From Candidatus Levybacteria bacterium RIFCSPHIGHO2_01_FULL_38_26 (GTDB lineage: Bacteria > Patescibacteriota > Microgenomatia > Levybacterales > UBA12049), in contig MFNO01000004.1 in NCBI GenBank assembly GCA_001782075.1, forward strand, positions 1 through 60,856: a stretch of 60,856 nucleotides of DNA, given 5' to 3'. A program made the translations under genes and the position numbers. Positions 25,927 through 33,232 of the stretch are shown here, in pieces. The number at the start of each line of letters is the position of its first letter. Position 1 is the stretch's first letter. The notes under the pieces are model-generated. The model saw only the letters and a program-made list of their open reading frames with translations. It did no database searches and was not told the DNA's origin.

Positions 25927-26708
25927 AAGAGAATAGATCCAGACGTAATTCCAAATTCTTTTGCCGCGCTTTTTCCTTGAATTACTAGTTCAAGAAGTTG
26001 TTTAGTGCCGAATCCGGAGCTACCCACAATGATACCTGGTTTATGATTAGGGACATCTTTTAGCCTAGGATAGCACTGAAATTCACCTAGTTTGGTTTTT
26101 AATATTTTACCTGGTTTAAACCCTATATCTTTGGGTAAAACAGTAGTCTTGCAATTGCCGAAATTATCCACCCACCAGATTGTTTTTGGGATATCTTTCA
26201 CATTTTCAAGTGGATATTTTTCGCTTGCTACTTCAATTTTATCTACTATTAGTTTGGCTGCGCGAGGCGCAAAATCATAGCTTCTAAATTGGCTGTTGAC
26301 AATTAGATCGTGAAATTCACTCTTGACATAACCATGCTTGATCATAAGATTAACTGTTTTGGGTAAATCGAATACTTTAACAGAATCGATAAGACTAAAT
26401 TTCTTGATAAGAGATAAGCAATAGCCATCTATAGTTGACACAACTAGAGTATCTTTAAAGAAAAAGTATCCGAATGGCGTCCCATTTTCCCATTTTTTTC
26501 CTCCTCCGTGTCTTGGCGCGACATTGGCAATAATTAGGCCTTTTTTTCCTTCCGAGGCATCAAGAACGTCAATTAGATTACCTGCTGTTTGAAGATCGTC
26601 CTCAACTCCTATTATGGATACGCCGTATCCAAAAAGAGTTAAAGCTCTTGTTGCCTGTCTTGCTAGTGCATTTTGATCTCTGCAGTCATTTATGATAGTT
26701 GTAAACAT
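25923..26708 (-). CDS. SAM hydrolase/hydroxide adenosyltransferase family (DUF62) protein
   Basis: 261 residues. N-terminal TTIINDCRDQNA holds the conserved Asp of the chlorinase/fluorinase/SAM-hydrolase fold; IIANVAPRHG and the C-terminal beta-barrel segments VDNFGNCKTT and GKSAAKEFGITSGSILF are family landmarks. Members of the non-halogenating branch hydrolyse S-adenosylmethionine to adenosine and methionine. A hairpin with a T-run sits just upstream of the ATG (26719-26745, minus strand). Confidence 0.85.
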   Translation of the reverse strand: MFTTIINDCRDQNALARQATRALTLFGYGVSIIGVEDDLQTAGNLIDVLDASEGKKGLIIANVAPRHGGGKKWENGTPFGYFFFKDTLVVSTIDGYCLSLIKKFSLIDSVKVFDLPKTVNLMIKHGYVKSEFHDLIVNSQFRSYDFAPRAAKLIVDKIEVASEKYPLENVKDIPKTIWWVDNFGNCKTTVLPKDIGFKPGKILKTKLGEFQCYPRLKDVPNHKPGIIVGSSGFGTKQLLELVIQGKSAAKEFGITSGSILF

Positions 26709-26718
26709 AAACTTAAAA

Positions 26719-26745
26719 GAAAAAACGAGACCCCTCGTAGTCTCG
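26719..26745 (-). terminator. Intrinsic terminator (minus strand)
   Basis: Read on the minus strand: CGAGAC-TACGAGGG-GTCTCG hairpin followed by six T. It lies downstream of the GIY-YIG gene and only ~11 nt before the next start codon, so it ends the GIY-YIG transcript or attenuates the SAM hydrolase gene. Confidence 0.7.
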
Positions 26746-26830
26746 ATTAATCATATAATATCACTCTTGAAGTTCTATTTGCAAATAAAGATCTTTTGAC
26801 ACAAAGTCTATATTCTGGTTTGGAAGAATT

Positions 26831-27076
26831 CTAAATCTTCAATCTTAAAATATCTATTTTGTTTTGCCTGCTCCAGTTTTTAATTTGTGACTCGCGTTTT
26901 AATGCCGCTGATTTTGATTCAAGCTGTTCGGTATGCAAAAGTTTTACAGGCTTGTGAGAACGGGTATATCTTCCGCCTTTGCCGTTTTTATGGTCGATAA
27001 ATCTAACTTTAGGATTGCTTGACGACCCTGTATAAAGACTGCCGTCGGAACAGAGGAGAATATAAACAAACCACAT
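26831..27076 (-). CDS. GIY-YIG nuclease superfamily protein (YhbQ/UPF0213-like)
   Basis: 81 residues, one compact GIY-YIG domain: WFVYILLCSDGSLYTGSS (the VYIL...LYTG pair), then R in NPKVRFIDH, a GKGGRYTR loop and the helix SKSAALKRESQIKNWSRQNKI with the catalytic Glu. Small stand-alone versions are probable structure-specific or repair nucleases, not established homing enzymes. It lies just downstream of the intron-split tRNA on the same strand, separated by a palindromic repeat. Confidence 0.88.
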   Translation of the reverse strand: MWFVYILLCSDGSLYTGSSSNPKVRFIDHKNGKGGRYTRSHKPVKLLHTEQLESKSAALKRESQIKNWSRQNKIDILRLKI

Positions 27077-27082
27077 ATTTAA

Positions 27083-27155
27083 GTCCTTCGACTTGGCTTC
27101 GGTAAACTCAGCCTCCCTCAGGACACTTCTCCTTTGCTTCGCGCAGTCGAAGTGT
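27083..27155. repeat. Palindromic repeat (family C-like) after the split tRNA
   Basis: Outer arms CCTTCGACTTGG and CGCAGTCGAAG and an inner CTCAGCCTCCCTCAGGAC segment resemble the 'CTTCGACAAGCTCAGG' type of dispersed repeat found inside ruvC and the DNA ligase gene. It follows directly on the tRNA 3' end (minus strand). Confidence 0.6.
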
Positions 27156-27417
27156 TGCGGGGCTGGTATCGAAACCAGACTATGAGATTATGCATTTGTT
27201 TCTCCAATTACTTGGAGTGTCGGACTATATCTTCTCCGATGTTACATCGGAGCTCAGCGTGTAGTCTCTACGGTGTCCCCGATTAAATCGAGGTTCCCTC
27301 GGTATTGTCCTTCGCGACATCTCAGGAGTTCACCGATATAGCTGAGTACTATTCTCAATATTTCTATCAAGATGGCCCATTTTGTTAAGCCTCATGTGCG
27401 CCTTACACTACCCCGCG
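27156..27417 (-). tRNA. tRNA-Met(CAU), initiator-like, split by a group I intron
   Basis: Exons 27388-27417 and 27156-27193. Spliced RNA: acceptor CGCGGGG/CCCCGCA with a C1xA72 mismatch, the hallmark of bacterial initiator tRNA; D arm GTGT/GCAC; anticodon stem TGAGG/TCTCA with loop CTCATAA, anticodon CAU. The T arm CTGGT/ACCAG closes a six-base TTCGAT loop, one short of normal. The anticodon stem lacks the three G-C pairs typical of initiators, and pair 11-24 is pyrimidine-purine as in elongators, so the initiator identity is likely but not certain. CCA is not encoded. A promoter lies upstream (27428-27456). Confidence 0.88.
27194..27387 (-). ncRNA. Group I self-splicing intron (194 nt) in the tRNA anticodon loop
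   Basis: The intron interrupts the tRNA between U33 and C34. Group I hallmarks: 5' exon ends in U, pairing as U.G with the internal guide GGCC (P1, exon GGCU); last intron base is G. P3 is CGGTG/CACCG, P5 GTC/GAC, a P6 hairpin CGAT-TTA-ATCG, P7 GACTA/TAGTC within AGAGACTACACG and AAGATATAGTCC, P8 CTCCGATG-TAA-CATCGGAG, and P9 CTCCAA-GTAA-TTGGAG. P2 is GATAG...CTAT. No ORF is inside. All core helices are present, so it is probably active. Confidence 0.93.
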
Positions 27418-27427
27418 CGTAATTTAC

Positions 27428-27456
27428 ATACTAACAAAAACACTCTCATTAGTCAA
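27428..27456 (-). promoter_or_regulatory. Promoter of the split tRNA
   Basis: On the minus strand: -35 TTGACT (27451-27456), 17-bp spacer, -10 TAGTAT (27428-27433), 10 nt before the mature tRNA 5' end. Confidence 0.75.
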
Positions 27457-27468
27457 TAAAATTGGTAA

Positions 27469-27524
27469 TTGACAAATAAATCGAACCTATTTATAGTATT
27501 AGTACTAACGTATATCGTAGGTTC
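27469..27524 (+). promoter_or_regulatory. Promoter of the HTH/LAGLIDADG-like gene, with inverted repeat
   Basis: -35 TTGACA (27469-27474), 17-bp spacer, -10 TATAGT (27492-27497). GAACCTA (27483-27489) and TAGGTTC (27518-27524) form a 7-bp inverted repeat spanning the -10 and start site, a plausible operator for autoregulation by the HTH protein encoded downstream. Confidence 0.55.
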
Positions 27525-27529
27525 ATTTT

Positions 27530-28213
27530 ATGGCTAAATCATTACTTAGGCTAGAGGCTCGTAAGCTACGTAAAAAAGGACTGAGTGTTAAAAGAATTGC
27601 TCAATATCTAAAAATTGCCAAGAGCTCAGCAAGCATCTGGACTAGAGATATTATTTTAACTGTAGAACAACTAGAGAATCTAAGAAAATCGAGCTTAGAA
27701 GGCGCAGAACGCGGACGCATCAAAAATGCCTTGCTTCAGAAAGAAAGATGGAAAAGAAAGATGGAAACTTTCAAGAAATCAGGAATAAAGAGTATAGGAA
27801 AATTAACTGATAGGGAATTTCTGATTGCGGGACTTGCTCTGTATTGGGGTGAGGGATACAAAAAAGGAAGAAGACTCCAGTTATGCAATTCAGATCCAAA
27901 AATGATAAAATTTTTGCTACTTTGGTTACAACGATGTTTTTCTATAAGTAGCTTGGACATACGATGTCGAGTAGGAATAAATTACATACATATTAAGAGG
28001 GAAAATATTGTTAAGGAATACTGGTCAAGAATTACAAGTGTTCCCCTAGCCCAATTCACAAGAACAAGCTTTAAGAAAGTAGAAAATAAGAAGCTATATG
28101 ATAATTTTAATGATCATTATGGTACGCTGTCAGTCGAGATTGTACAGCCTTCCCGCTTTTATGGTAAAATCATAGGACTTATTGACGGTTTACATGCAAA
28201 TATGCCAGGGTAG
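27530..28213 (+). CDS. HTH protein with LAGLIDADG-like motif (possible free-standing homing endonuclease)
   Basis: 227 residues. An N-terminal helix-turn-helix (~8-45, ARKLRKKGLSVKRIAQYL, then IAKSSASIW) is followed by a basic linker and a domain with FLIAGLALYWGEGYKKG, which resembles the G-L-x-x-x-E-G core of LAGLIDADG endonucleases, and CNSDPKMIKFLLLWL. A second IIGLIDG-like stretch is near the C-terminus. The last three codons and stop (ATG CCA GGG TAG) run into the first bases of the downstream tRNA. It lies between two CAU tRNA genes, one with a group I intron lacking its own ORF. A homing role is inference; a transcription factor with a LAGLIDADG-derived domain (WhiA-like) is an alternative. 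Confidence 0.7.
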   Translation: MAKSLLRLEARKLRKKGLSVKRIAQYLKIAKSSASIWTRDIILTVEQLENLRKSSLEGAERGRIKNALLQKERWKRKMETFKKSGIKSIGKLTDREFLIAGLALYWGEGYKKGRRLQLCNSDPKMIKFLLLWLQRCFSISSLDIRCRVGINYIHIKRENIVKEYWSRITSVPLAQFTRTSFKKVENKKLYDNFNDHYGTLSVEIVQPSRFYGKIIGLIDGLHANMPG

Positions 28214-28276
28214 CTCAGTGGTAGTAGCAACAGTATCATAAACTGTAGGTCGTGGGTTCGATCCCCACCCCTGGTA
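28204..28276 (+). tRNA. tRNA with CAU anticodon (elongator Met or Ile2)
   Basis: Cloverleaf: acceptor GCCAGGG/CCCTGGT (G1.U72), D arm GCT/AGC with one extra loop base, anticodon arm ACAGT-ATCATAA-ACTGT, variable AGGTC, T arm GTGGG-TTCGATC-CCCAC, discriminator A. CCA is not encoded. Normal 1-72 pairing makes it an elongator. Met and lysidine-modified Ile cannot be told apart with certainty. Its 5' end overlaps the stop of the upstream gene by 10 bases. Confidence 0.92.
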
Positions 28277-28290
28277 CAAAAGAAATTAAA

Positions 28291-28356
28291 TGTCATCCTG
28301 AGCGAAGCGAAGGATCTTGTGAGATTCTTCAGTTGCTTTGCTCCTTCAGAATGACA
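28291..28356 (+). repeat. Dispersed palindromic repeat (family A), intergenic copy
   Basis: Bounded by TGTCAT and ATGACA, with CCTGAGCGAAGCGAAGGATC then AGATTCTTC and CTTCAGA. The same arrangement, with substitutions, occurs in frame in valS (2676-2740). It lies between the tRNA and murI. Confidence 0.9.
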
Positions 28357-28370
28357 CTTCCTTTAATTTT

Positions 28371-29198
28371 ATGAATAATCAGCCATACCTGCCGGCAGAC
28401 AGGTCGATTGGAGTTTTTGATTCAGGCGTTGGCGGGCTTTCGATCCTCACGGCAGTAAAAGAATTATTACCCAATGAATCCTTTGTATATCTTGCCGATC
28501 AAAAAAATAATCCTTATGGAGGAAGATCGGTCAGCGAAATTAAAAAACTGTCCTCAAAAGTAATAGAGTTTTTGATTGATAAGAAGGTAAAGCTTGTAAT
28601 TGTCGCCTGTAATACGGTGAGCGTAAACGCGATTGATTATTTACGTTCCAAATTTAGTATTCCTATTATAGCCGTTGTTCCTGTTGTGAAGACTATATCT
28701 GAAAAAACGAAAACGGGTGAGGTGTTGGTACTCTCGACTCCTGCAACAGCAAAAAGCCAATACTTAAAAAACTTAATTAAAAAATTTTCAAATGGAAAAA
28801 AAGTGCATGTTGTAGGTACAAGTAGACTAGAGCACTTGGCTGAGAAGGGGATAATTACTGGTCCGAAAGTTAAGTCTGCTATTAAGGCTTCGTTGTCTAT
28901 TATTAAGAATAGTAATATTGATTCAATTGCCTTAGGTTGCACTCATTATCCTTTTTTAACAAAAGAAATTCAGAAATTCGTTGGGCCAAATGTTTACATA
29001 TACGACTCCGGAGGAGCTATTGCAAGAAGGACAAAAGTGGTTCTTGAGAATGAAAAGTTGTTATCTGAAAAGAGTAATGAAGATGTTTTATATACTACAG
29101 GAGATGATAAAGAGTTTGAGAGGGTATTGAAAAAGATTTTGGGAAAAGATTTCGACCGATTGATAAAAAAGATAAAAAAAGCTAACTTGGAATCATGA
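28371..29198 (+). CDS. murI: Glutamate racemase
   Basis: Makes D-glutamate for peptidoglycan. IGVFDSGVGGLS, YLADQKNNPYG, the first catalytic cysteine in VIVACNTVSVNA and the second in LGCTHYPFL are all present. The frame is open upstream from a TTG, but that region is repeat-derived; ATG 28371 is preferred. Residues 4-9 (PYLPADR) are encoded by a family D GC-rich palindrome (28388-28403), an unusual addition before the conserved first strand. It overlaps the next gene by 4 bases and lies close to murD. Confidence 0.95.
   Translation: MNNQPYLPADRSIGVFDSGVGGLSILTAVKELLPNESFVYLADQKNNPYGGRSVSEIKKLSSKVIEFLIDKKVKLVIVACNTVSVNAIDYLRSKFSIPIIAVVPVVKTISEKTKTGEVLVLSTPATAKSQYLKNLIKKFSNGKKVHVVGTSRLEHLAEKGIITGPKVKSAIKASLSIIKNSNIDSIALGCTHYPFLTKEIQKFVGPNVYIYDSGGAIARRTKVVLENEKLLSEKSNEDVLYTTGDDKEFERVLKKILGKDFDRLIKKIKKANLES
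28388..28403. repeat. GC-rich short palindrome (family D) inside murI
   Basis: CCTGCCGGCAGACAGG inverted repeat near the murI 5' end, encoding PAD. Related copies are in rpoC and murD. Confidence 0.6.
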
Positions 29199-30724
29199 GC
29201 GAATCATCAGATCAAGCGGAAATAACAAAAAAGGAGGACGGCGGAAATCCAGAATCTTTCATTGATAAAAAACTGAATGAGAAAATGGGAAGAAGAAAGT
29301 TTTTAGGTCGATTGGCTAAAGGTGCTGCTGTTGTGGGGGGTGCGATTGTTGTATCACAAATTCCAGATGTCAGAAGGTCACCAAGTATTGCAGAATCGCA
29401 ATTCGAACACATGTCAGTTAATGGTGTTAATGTTGCCCTTGACAAAGAAGGCATTCCTGTATTTTACACAACAGCAGATGGGAAAAAAGTAGGATTTGAT
29501 AGAGAGGAAATGAGGCGCATCAGGGCTAAAGCGATTGAAGGCAAGGAGGCAGAAGTAATTACTGTAATTCGAAGCGAGCAGGAAGAAAATTATAAGTTTA
29601 GACCTACGAAAGAGCGACAAGAAACAAAAAGACTCCCCAAAGACACTGTCTCTTCTGAAGAGCTTGAAAGAAGAGGGATTAAAATCATCCAGCCTCCACA
29701 AAATCCAGATAATGAAAAGCCAATGAATCTGCATATTAGAGAAGGAGCTTTTGAAGAGGGAGCTCCTCTTCATATATATAAAAATCAAAAAGACAGTGGA
29801 ATTAACGCAAAACTGACTATAGCCCTAATTGATGCTCCATTTGTTGCACAAAGATTTCTTCAAGATACAAGATATGATGAGGTTAAGGGTGAGCTACCCG
29901 AAGAAGATTCCGAGAAATTGATTGATGAATATAGAAAATCAGCGATTAGCAACTTACAAAGCACCTCCTATAGCAGTAATCAGGCTTCTTATAGGGCACA
30001 GTTGTTGGTTTTGGAAAAAGGGATTCTTTCAAAAGAAGAAATTTTAAAACGTATAAAACCAACTAAAACCCAAGAAAAATATATGGCTGATCAAAAAATA
30101 GTCAAAGGGCTTCATTTAGGTACAGTCTCAATTCCTATTGGCTATGATAGATCTGGTATGGAAAAAGAAGGACAAAATTCATCAATGCAAGGAAACCTTA
30201 TATCACCCCCTGTAAAAGAAGCTTCAACAACAATATTTATAAGCATAGGGAAGTCTAATGAAAACTATTTTGACGAAATTACTGATTTAAGTCATATGTA
30301 TTTTAACTCAGATGGGGAATTTAAGTTTCGCAAGTTATATATTACCCATCCATTGAATACTATGGGAGGTATGGAGATAAGGGGTAGCCAGACACATCCT
30401 AGCCCCTCGGATTTTAAGTTAAATTCTTCAGCGTCTCAAGAAAACGATGAGTATCCTTATGGAGCACAAACCCCAGGTATTTTAGTAAGACATGAAGTCC
30501 AGCACAACGTGTTAACTACCCAAAGAATACTTAAAGGTGAAGAATCTAACGAAAGTGAGTTTGATGCAGACATGGCAGCAATGGAGAGTATAATAGAGGC
30601 CCGAGATAAATGGGAGAGCTCTGGATTTAAAGACAATAGCGGATATTATTTTGTTTTTAGTCTGCCTGAGGGTGGGTATATTCTAACAGGGAATCAGCCT
30701 ACTGCTTCGAGTGTAAAGACTTAG
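29195..30724 (+). CDS. Predicted Tat-exported protein with HExxH zinc-metallopeptidase motif
   Basis: 509 residues. After a ~30-residue charged N-region comes GRRKFLGRLAKGAAVVGGAI, a twin-arginine signal with RR-x-F-L and a hydrophobic core. The mature part has no family I recognise until residues ~430-475: LVRHEVQHNVLTT contains H-E-x-x-H, followed by an acidic stretch (ESNESEFDADMAAMES) that may hold the third zinc ligand. I infer a folded, exported zinc hydrolase. It is sandwiched between murI and murD with a 4-base overlap and a 2-base gap, so it is co-transcribed with cell-wall genes. Confidence 0.7.
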   Translation: MSESSDQAEITKKEDGGNPESFIDKKLNEKMGRRKFLGRLAKGAAVVGGAIVVSQIPDVRRSPSIAESQFEHMSVNGVNVALDKEGIPVFYTTADGKKVGFDREEMRRIRAKAIEGKEAEVITVIRSEQEENYKFRPTKERQETKRLPKDTVSSEELERRGIKIIQPPQNPDNEKPMNLHIREGAFEEGAPLHIYKNQKDSGINAKLTIALIDAPFVAQRFLQDTRYDEVKGELPEEDSEKLIDEYRKSAISNLQSTSYSSNQASYRAQLLVLEKGILSKEEILKRIKPTKTQEKYMADQKIVKGLHLGTVSIPIGYDRSGMEKEGQNSSMQGNLISPPVKEASTTIFISIGKSNENYFDEITDLSHMYFNSDGEFKFRKLYITHPLNTMGGMEIRGSQTHPSPSDFKLNSSASQENDEYPYGAQTPGILVRHEVQHNVLTTQRILKGEESNESEFDADMAAMESIIEARDKWESSGFKDNSGYYFVFSLPEGGYILTGNQPTASSVKT

Positions 30725-30726
30725 TT

Positions 30727-32208
30727 ATGAAAAATTGGAAAAATAAAAGGGTTGCGGTTTTGGGGTTGGGGATTGAAGGATTGTCGAGTGTAAAGTTTTT
30801 GATTAAGCATGAAGCGCAGGTGACGATTCTTGACAGGAAGAAAGAGGAAGAACTACGTAGTATCTGTCATGCTGAATTTATTTCAGCATCTAATAATCTG
30901 TCAAGTGTAAAAAGCGAGATCCTGAAACAAGTTCAGGATGACAATGGTAAAGGCATCAAGATAATTGGTGGTAAGGATTACTTAAATAACCTTGATAAGT
31001 TTGACGTAATAGTAAGAAGTCCAGGAGTAAAAAGAAACCTTCCGGAAATTATTTATGCCGAGAAAAATGGTGTTGAAATTACTTCTCAAACCAAGATTTT
31101 TTTTGATCTTTGTCCCTGTCCAATCATAGGAATTACGGGAACAAAAGGAAAAGGAACAACAGCAACCCTTGTTTACGAAATGCTAAAAAAACAAGGATTA
31201 GATGCGTATTTGGGAGGAAATATAGGAAAGCCTCCATTTGATTTTCTGGATAAATTAACTCCTCAATCGCTGGTAGTCCTAGAGTTGTCAAGTTTTCAGC
31301 TCCAAGACCTAAAAAAGAGTCCTGCCTGGCCGGCCGGCAGGCCTCATATTGCCGTAGTACTTATGATTACAAGTGAGCATTTAGACTATCACAAAGATAC
31401 AAATGAATATGTTGACGCTAAAAGAAATTTAGTCAGACATCAAGGCGCGGAGGATTTCGCGATCATAAACAGGGATTATTTGGCAAGTCTTGAATCAGAC
31501 ATTCACACGGATGCCAAGATTTTTCAGGTCAGCCGCGAGAGAGACTCGTACGATCAGGGTTGTTTTATCAAAGATAATAAGGTTTTGGTAAATAAAGACG
31601 GAGAAGAAAAAGAAATAATTTCAGCAAAAGAAATACTTTTGCCCGGGAAACATAATTTGGAAAATGTTTGCGCGGCAGTAATGGCTGCAACAATTGCAGG
31701 TGTATCAAAAGAGGATATTGTAAAAGTGTTAAAAACATTCAAAGGACTCGAGCACAGGCTGGAGCTGGTAAGTGAAATAAATGGCATCAGATATTATGAT
31801 GATTCATTTTCTACGACTCCCGAAACTGCAATTGCCGCTATTGAGGCATTCAAAAATCCAGAAATACTAATTTTAGGAGGCTCCAGCAAGGGAAGTGATT
31901 TTAGCGAATTGGGAAAAGTTATTTCAAATGCCAAAAATATCAAAGCGATTATTGGGATTGGTAAGGAATGGGGGCGCATAAAAGCGAAATTTAGAATTCC
32001 CTCCAATTCGGCGAGCAGGCATAATTCAGAATTCATAATTGTTGAGGGGGCTAAGGATATGAAGACAATTGTAGTTGCGGCTTCAAAGATTGCCGTTGCA
32101 GGAGATGTTGTTCTTCTTTCTCCAGCCTGTGCTAGTTTTGATATGTTTAAAAACTACAAGGACCGCGGAGAGCAATTTAAAATAGAAGTTAACAGTTTAA
32201 AACCATAA
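30727..32208 (+). CDS. murD: UDP-N-acetylmuramoylalanine--D-glutamate ligase
   Basis: Adds D-Glu (the MurI product) to UDP-MurNAc-L-Ala. N-terminal Rossmann motif VAVLGLGIEGLSS, ATP loop GITGTKGKGTTAT, LELSSFQL, and C-terminal HRLELVSEINGIRYYDDS plus ILGGSSKG and LLSPACASFDMFKNYKDRGEQF identify it. At 493 residues it is longer than typical because of two repeat-encoded segments: residues ~47-72 (CHAEFISA...EILKQVQDD, from family B, 30865-30943) and SPAWPAGRP near residue 200 (family D, 31321-31343). Both keep the frame. Confidence 0.96.
   Translation: MKNWKNKRVAVLGLGIEGLSSVKFLIKHEAQVTILDRKKEEELRSICHAEFISASNNLSSVKSEILKQVQDDNGKGIKIIGGKDYLNNLDKFDVIVRSPGVKRNLPEIIYAEKNGVEITSQTKIFFDLCPCPIIGITGTKGKGTTATLVYEMLKKQGLDAYLGGNIGKPPFDFLDKLTPQSLVVLELSSFQLQDLKKSPAWPAGRPHIAVVLMITSEHLDYHKDTNEYVDAKRNLVRHQGAEDFAIINRDYLASLESDIHTDAKIFQVSRERDSYDQGCFIKDNKVLVNKDGEEKEIISAKEILLPGKHNLENVCAAVMAATIAGVSKEDIVKVLKTFKGLEHRLELVSEINGIRYYDDSFSTTPETAIAAIEAFKNPEILILGGSSKGSDFSELGKVISNAKNIKAIIGIGKEWGRIKAKFRIPSNSASRHNSEFIIVEGAKDMKTIVVAASKIAVAGDVVLLSPACASFDMFKNYKDRGEQFKIEVNSLKP
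30865..30943 (+). repeat. Dispersed palindromic repeat (family B) in frame inside murD
   Basis: TGCTGAATTTATTTCAGCA and TCCTGAAACAAGTTCAGGA arms, bounded by TGTCAT and ATGACA, are identical to the ruvA-ruvB intergenic copy (5930-5999); only the centre differs. It encodes an extra loop in the N-terminal MurD domain. Confidence 0.9.
31321..31343. repeat. GC-rich short palindrome (family D) inside murD
   Basis: CCTGCC-TGGCCGGCC-GGCAGG, a GC-rich inverted repeat in AT-rich surroundings, encoding PAWPAGR in frame. Related to the copies in rpoC and murI. Confidence 0.6.
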
Positions 32209-32226
32209 TTTTTATAATACCTAATT

Positions 32227-32254
32227 TTGACTTATAGTATTTTTGTGATATACT
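32227..32254 (+). promoter_or_regulatory. Promoter of the gene at 32264
   Basis: -35 TTGACT (32227-32232), 16-bp spacer ending in TGA, -10 TATACT (32249-32254), then 9 nt to the ATG. Confidence 0.65.
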
Positions 32255-32263
32255 TTTAATACT

Positions 32264-33193
32264 ATGAGAGAAAGGCAGCCGAGAGAAAAATATTCAGGCA
32301 CACTGGCAAGTAGTTTTAGAGCCATTGGTGCAGCGGCAGTGCTTAATGCTGGCATAGCCTGTGGTAATTTAGGAGGAGCTGTAAGTATACCTTCATCAGT
32401 AAGAGAGACTTCTGTTTCGTCTGAAGAGCAAACACGACTTTTGGAGAACGGTCTTCATCTGAACGGAGATGGATTTATATCTATTCGTGATATAACTCTC
32501 CCAGATGATGTTTCCGTAGAGCTTTTACTAACGCCAGATTCTCTTTCAAGAGCAAAAAATGTTGCCGTAGTTACCCTGGTGGATAATAATGGCAATATTT
32601 TAGGTATCGAAAGCAGGTATCGACTCCTCGACACCGATTACTTTAATTTATATATGCGAGTAATGCAAGATTTGGATGACTCAATTAATTATTCTTATTT
32701 TGCAAAATTTGTTGACAGGAAGAATTCTAGCTCAAATAACAGCTGTCCTGTTAAATCCGGCTATAGCATGGGCAAAAAGGTGTCTATGCAGGAATTTAAA
32801 AGCGCAAAAGAAATTAAACTTGAAATTCGCGACGGAGATCTTATAGTTTCTGAAAATGGAAAAAATACAAATATGAGAATAAGGCCGGAAGAGTATGTGG
32901 TTAGGTCGCTTCCCGATGATAACAACTATCTTGTCGATGAATATAAAATACCAGTCGTGGAACCTTGTAGTCCTGGCAGCGGAAAAATCAGCATTGGGGG
33001 AGCAATGCGAAACGATGGTAGATTGTCTGAACCATTTAACGGAGAGGTATATGGTGGAAAAATTAGCGATCTTACAAATGGCGATGGACAGAATAGCAGA
33101 GCATTAGTAGAATTTGAAGCTACGCATGGCCTGCTTGTAGATTTAACAAAGAATGGCAATATTGCCTTAGTAGGGAATATTTCTGATAAGTAA
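32264..33193 (+). CDS. Predicted exported LamG/concanavalin-like protein
   Basis: 309 residues. The N-terminus (SSFRAIGAAAVLNAGIACGN) is weakly hydrophobic and could be a signal sequence, but lacks a clear lipobox. The body alternates beta-strands, and the segment GKISIGGAMRNDGRLSEPF followed by NGEVYGGKISD resembles the end of LamG-type jelly rolls (IGG...F-x-G-x-I). Function is probably surface binding of carbohydrate or protein, by inference only. It has its own promoter and precedes the T-box region. Confidence 0.6.
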   Translation: MRERQPREKYSGTLASSFRAIGAAAVLNAGIACGNLGGAVSIPSSVRETSVSSEEQTRLLENGLHLNGDGFISIRDITLPDDVSVELLLTPDSLSRAKNVAVVTLVDNNGNILGIESRYRLLDTDYFNLYMRVMQDLDDSINYSYFAKFVDRKNSSSNNSCPVKSGYSMGKKVSMQEFKSAKEIKLEIRDGDLIVSENGKNTNMRIRPEEYVVRSLPDDNNYLVDEYKIPVVEPCSPGSGKISIGGAMRNDGRLSEPFNGEVYGGKISDLTNGDGQNSRALVEFEATHGLLVDLTKNGNIALVGNISDK

Positions 33194-33217
33194 ATGCAAT
33201 AGATTATTGACAAACTG

Positions 33218-33226
33218 TGATATAAT
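33218..33226 (+). promoter_or_regulatory. Extended -10 promoter of the trp leader
   Basis: TGATATAAT is an extended -10 (TATAAT at 33221-33226). A TTGACA at 33207-33212 is too close to act as its -35. Transcription should start near 33233, at the beginning of the T-box leader. Confidence 0.55.
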
Positions 33227-33232
33227 ATTTGT

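Noticed and set aside
27156-27417. Possible tmRNA or RNase P RNA
   Set aside because: The region has an acceptor stem and many hairpins, but there is no tag reading frame or RNase P core; group I helices P3-P9 and a CAU tRNA account for all of it.
24663-28276. Integrated element bounded by the tyrosine recombinase and the tRNA genes
   Set aside because: No direct repeat of a tRNA end, no phage or plasmid genes, and the enclosed genes include division and housekeeping functions.
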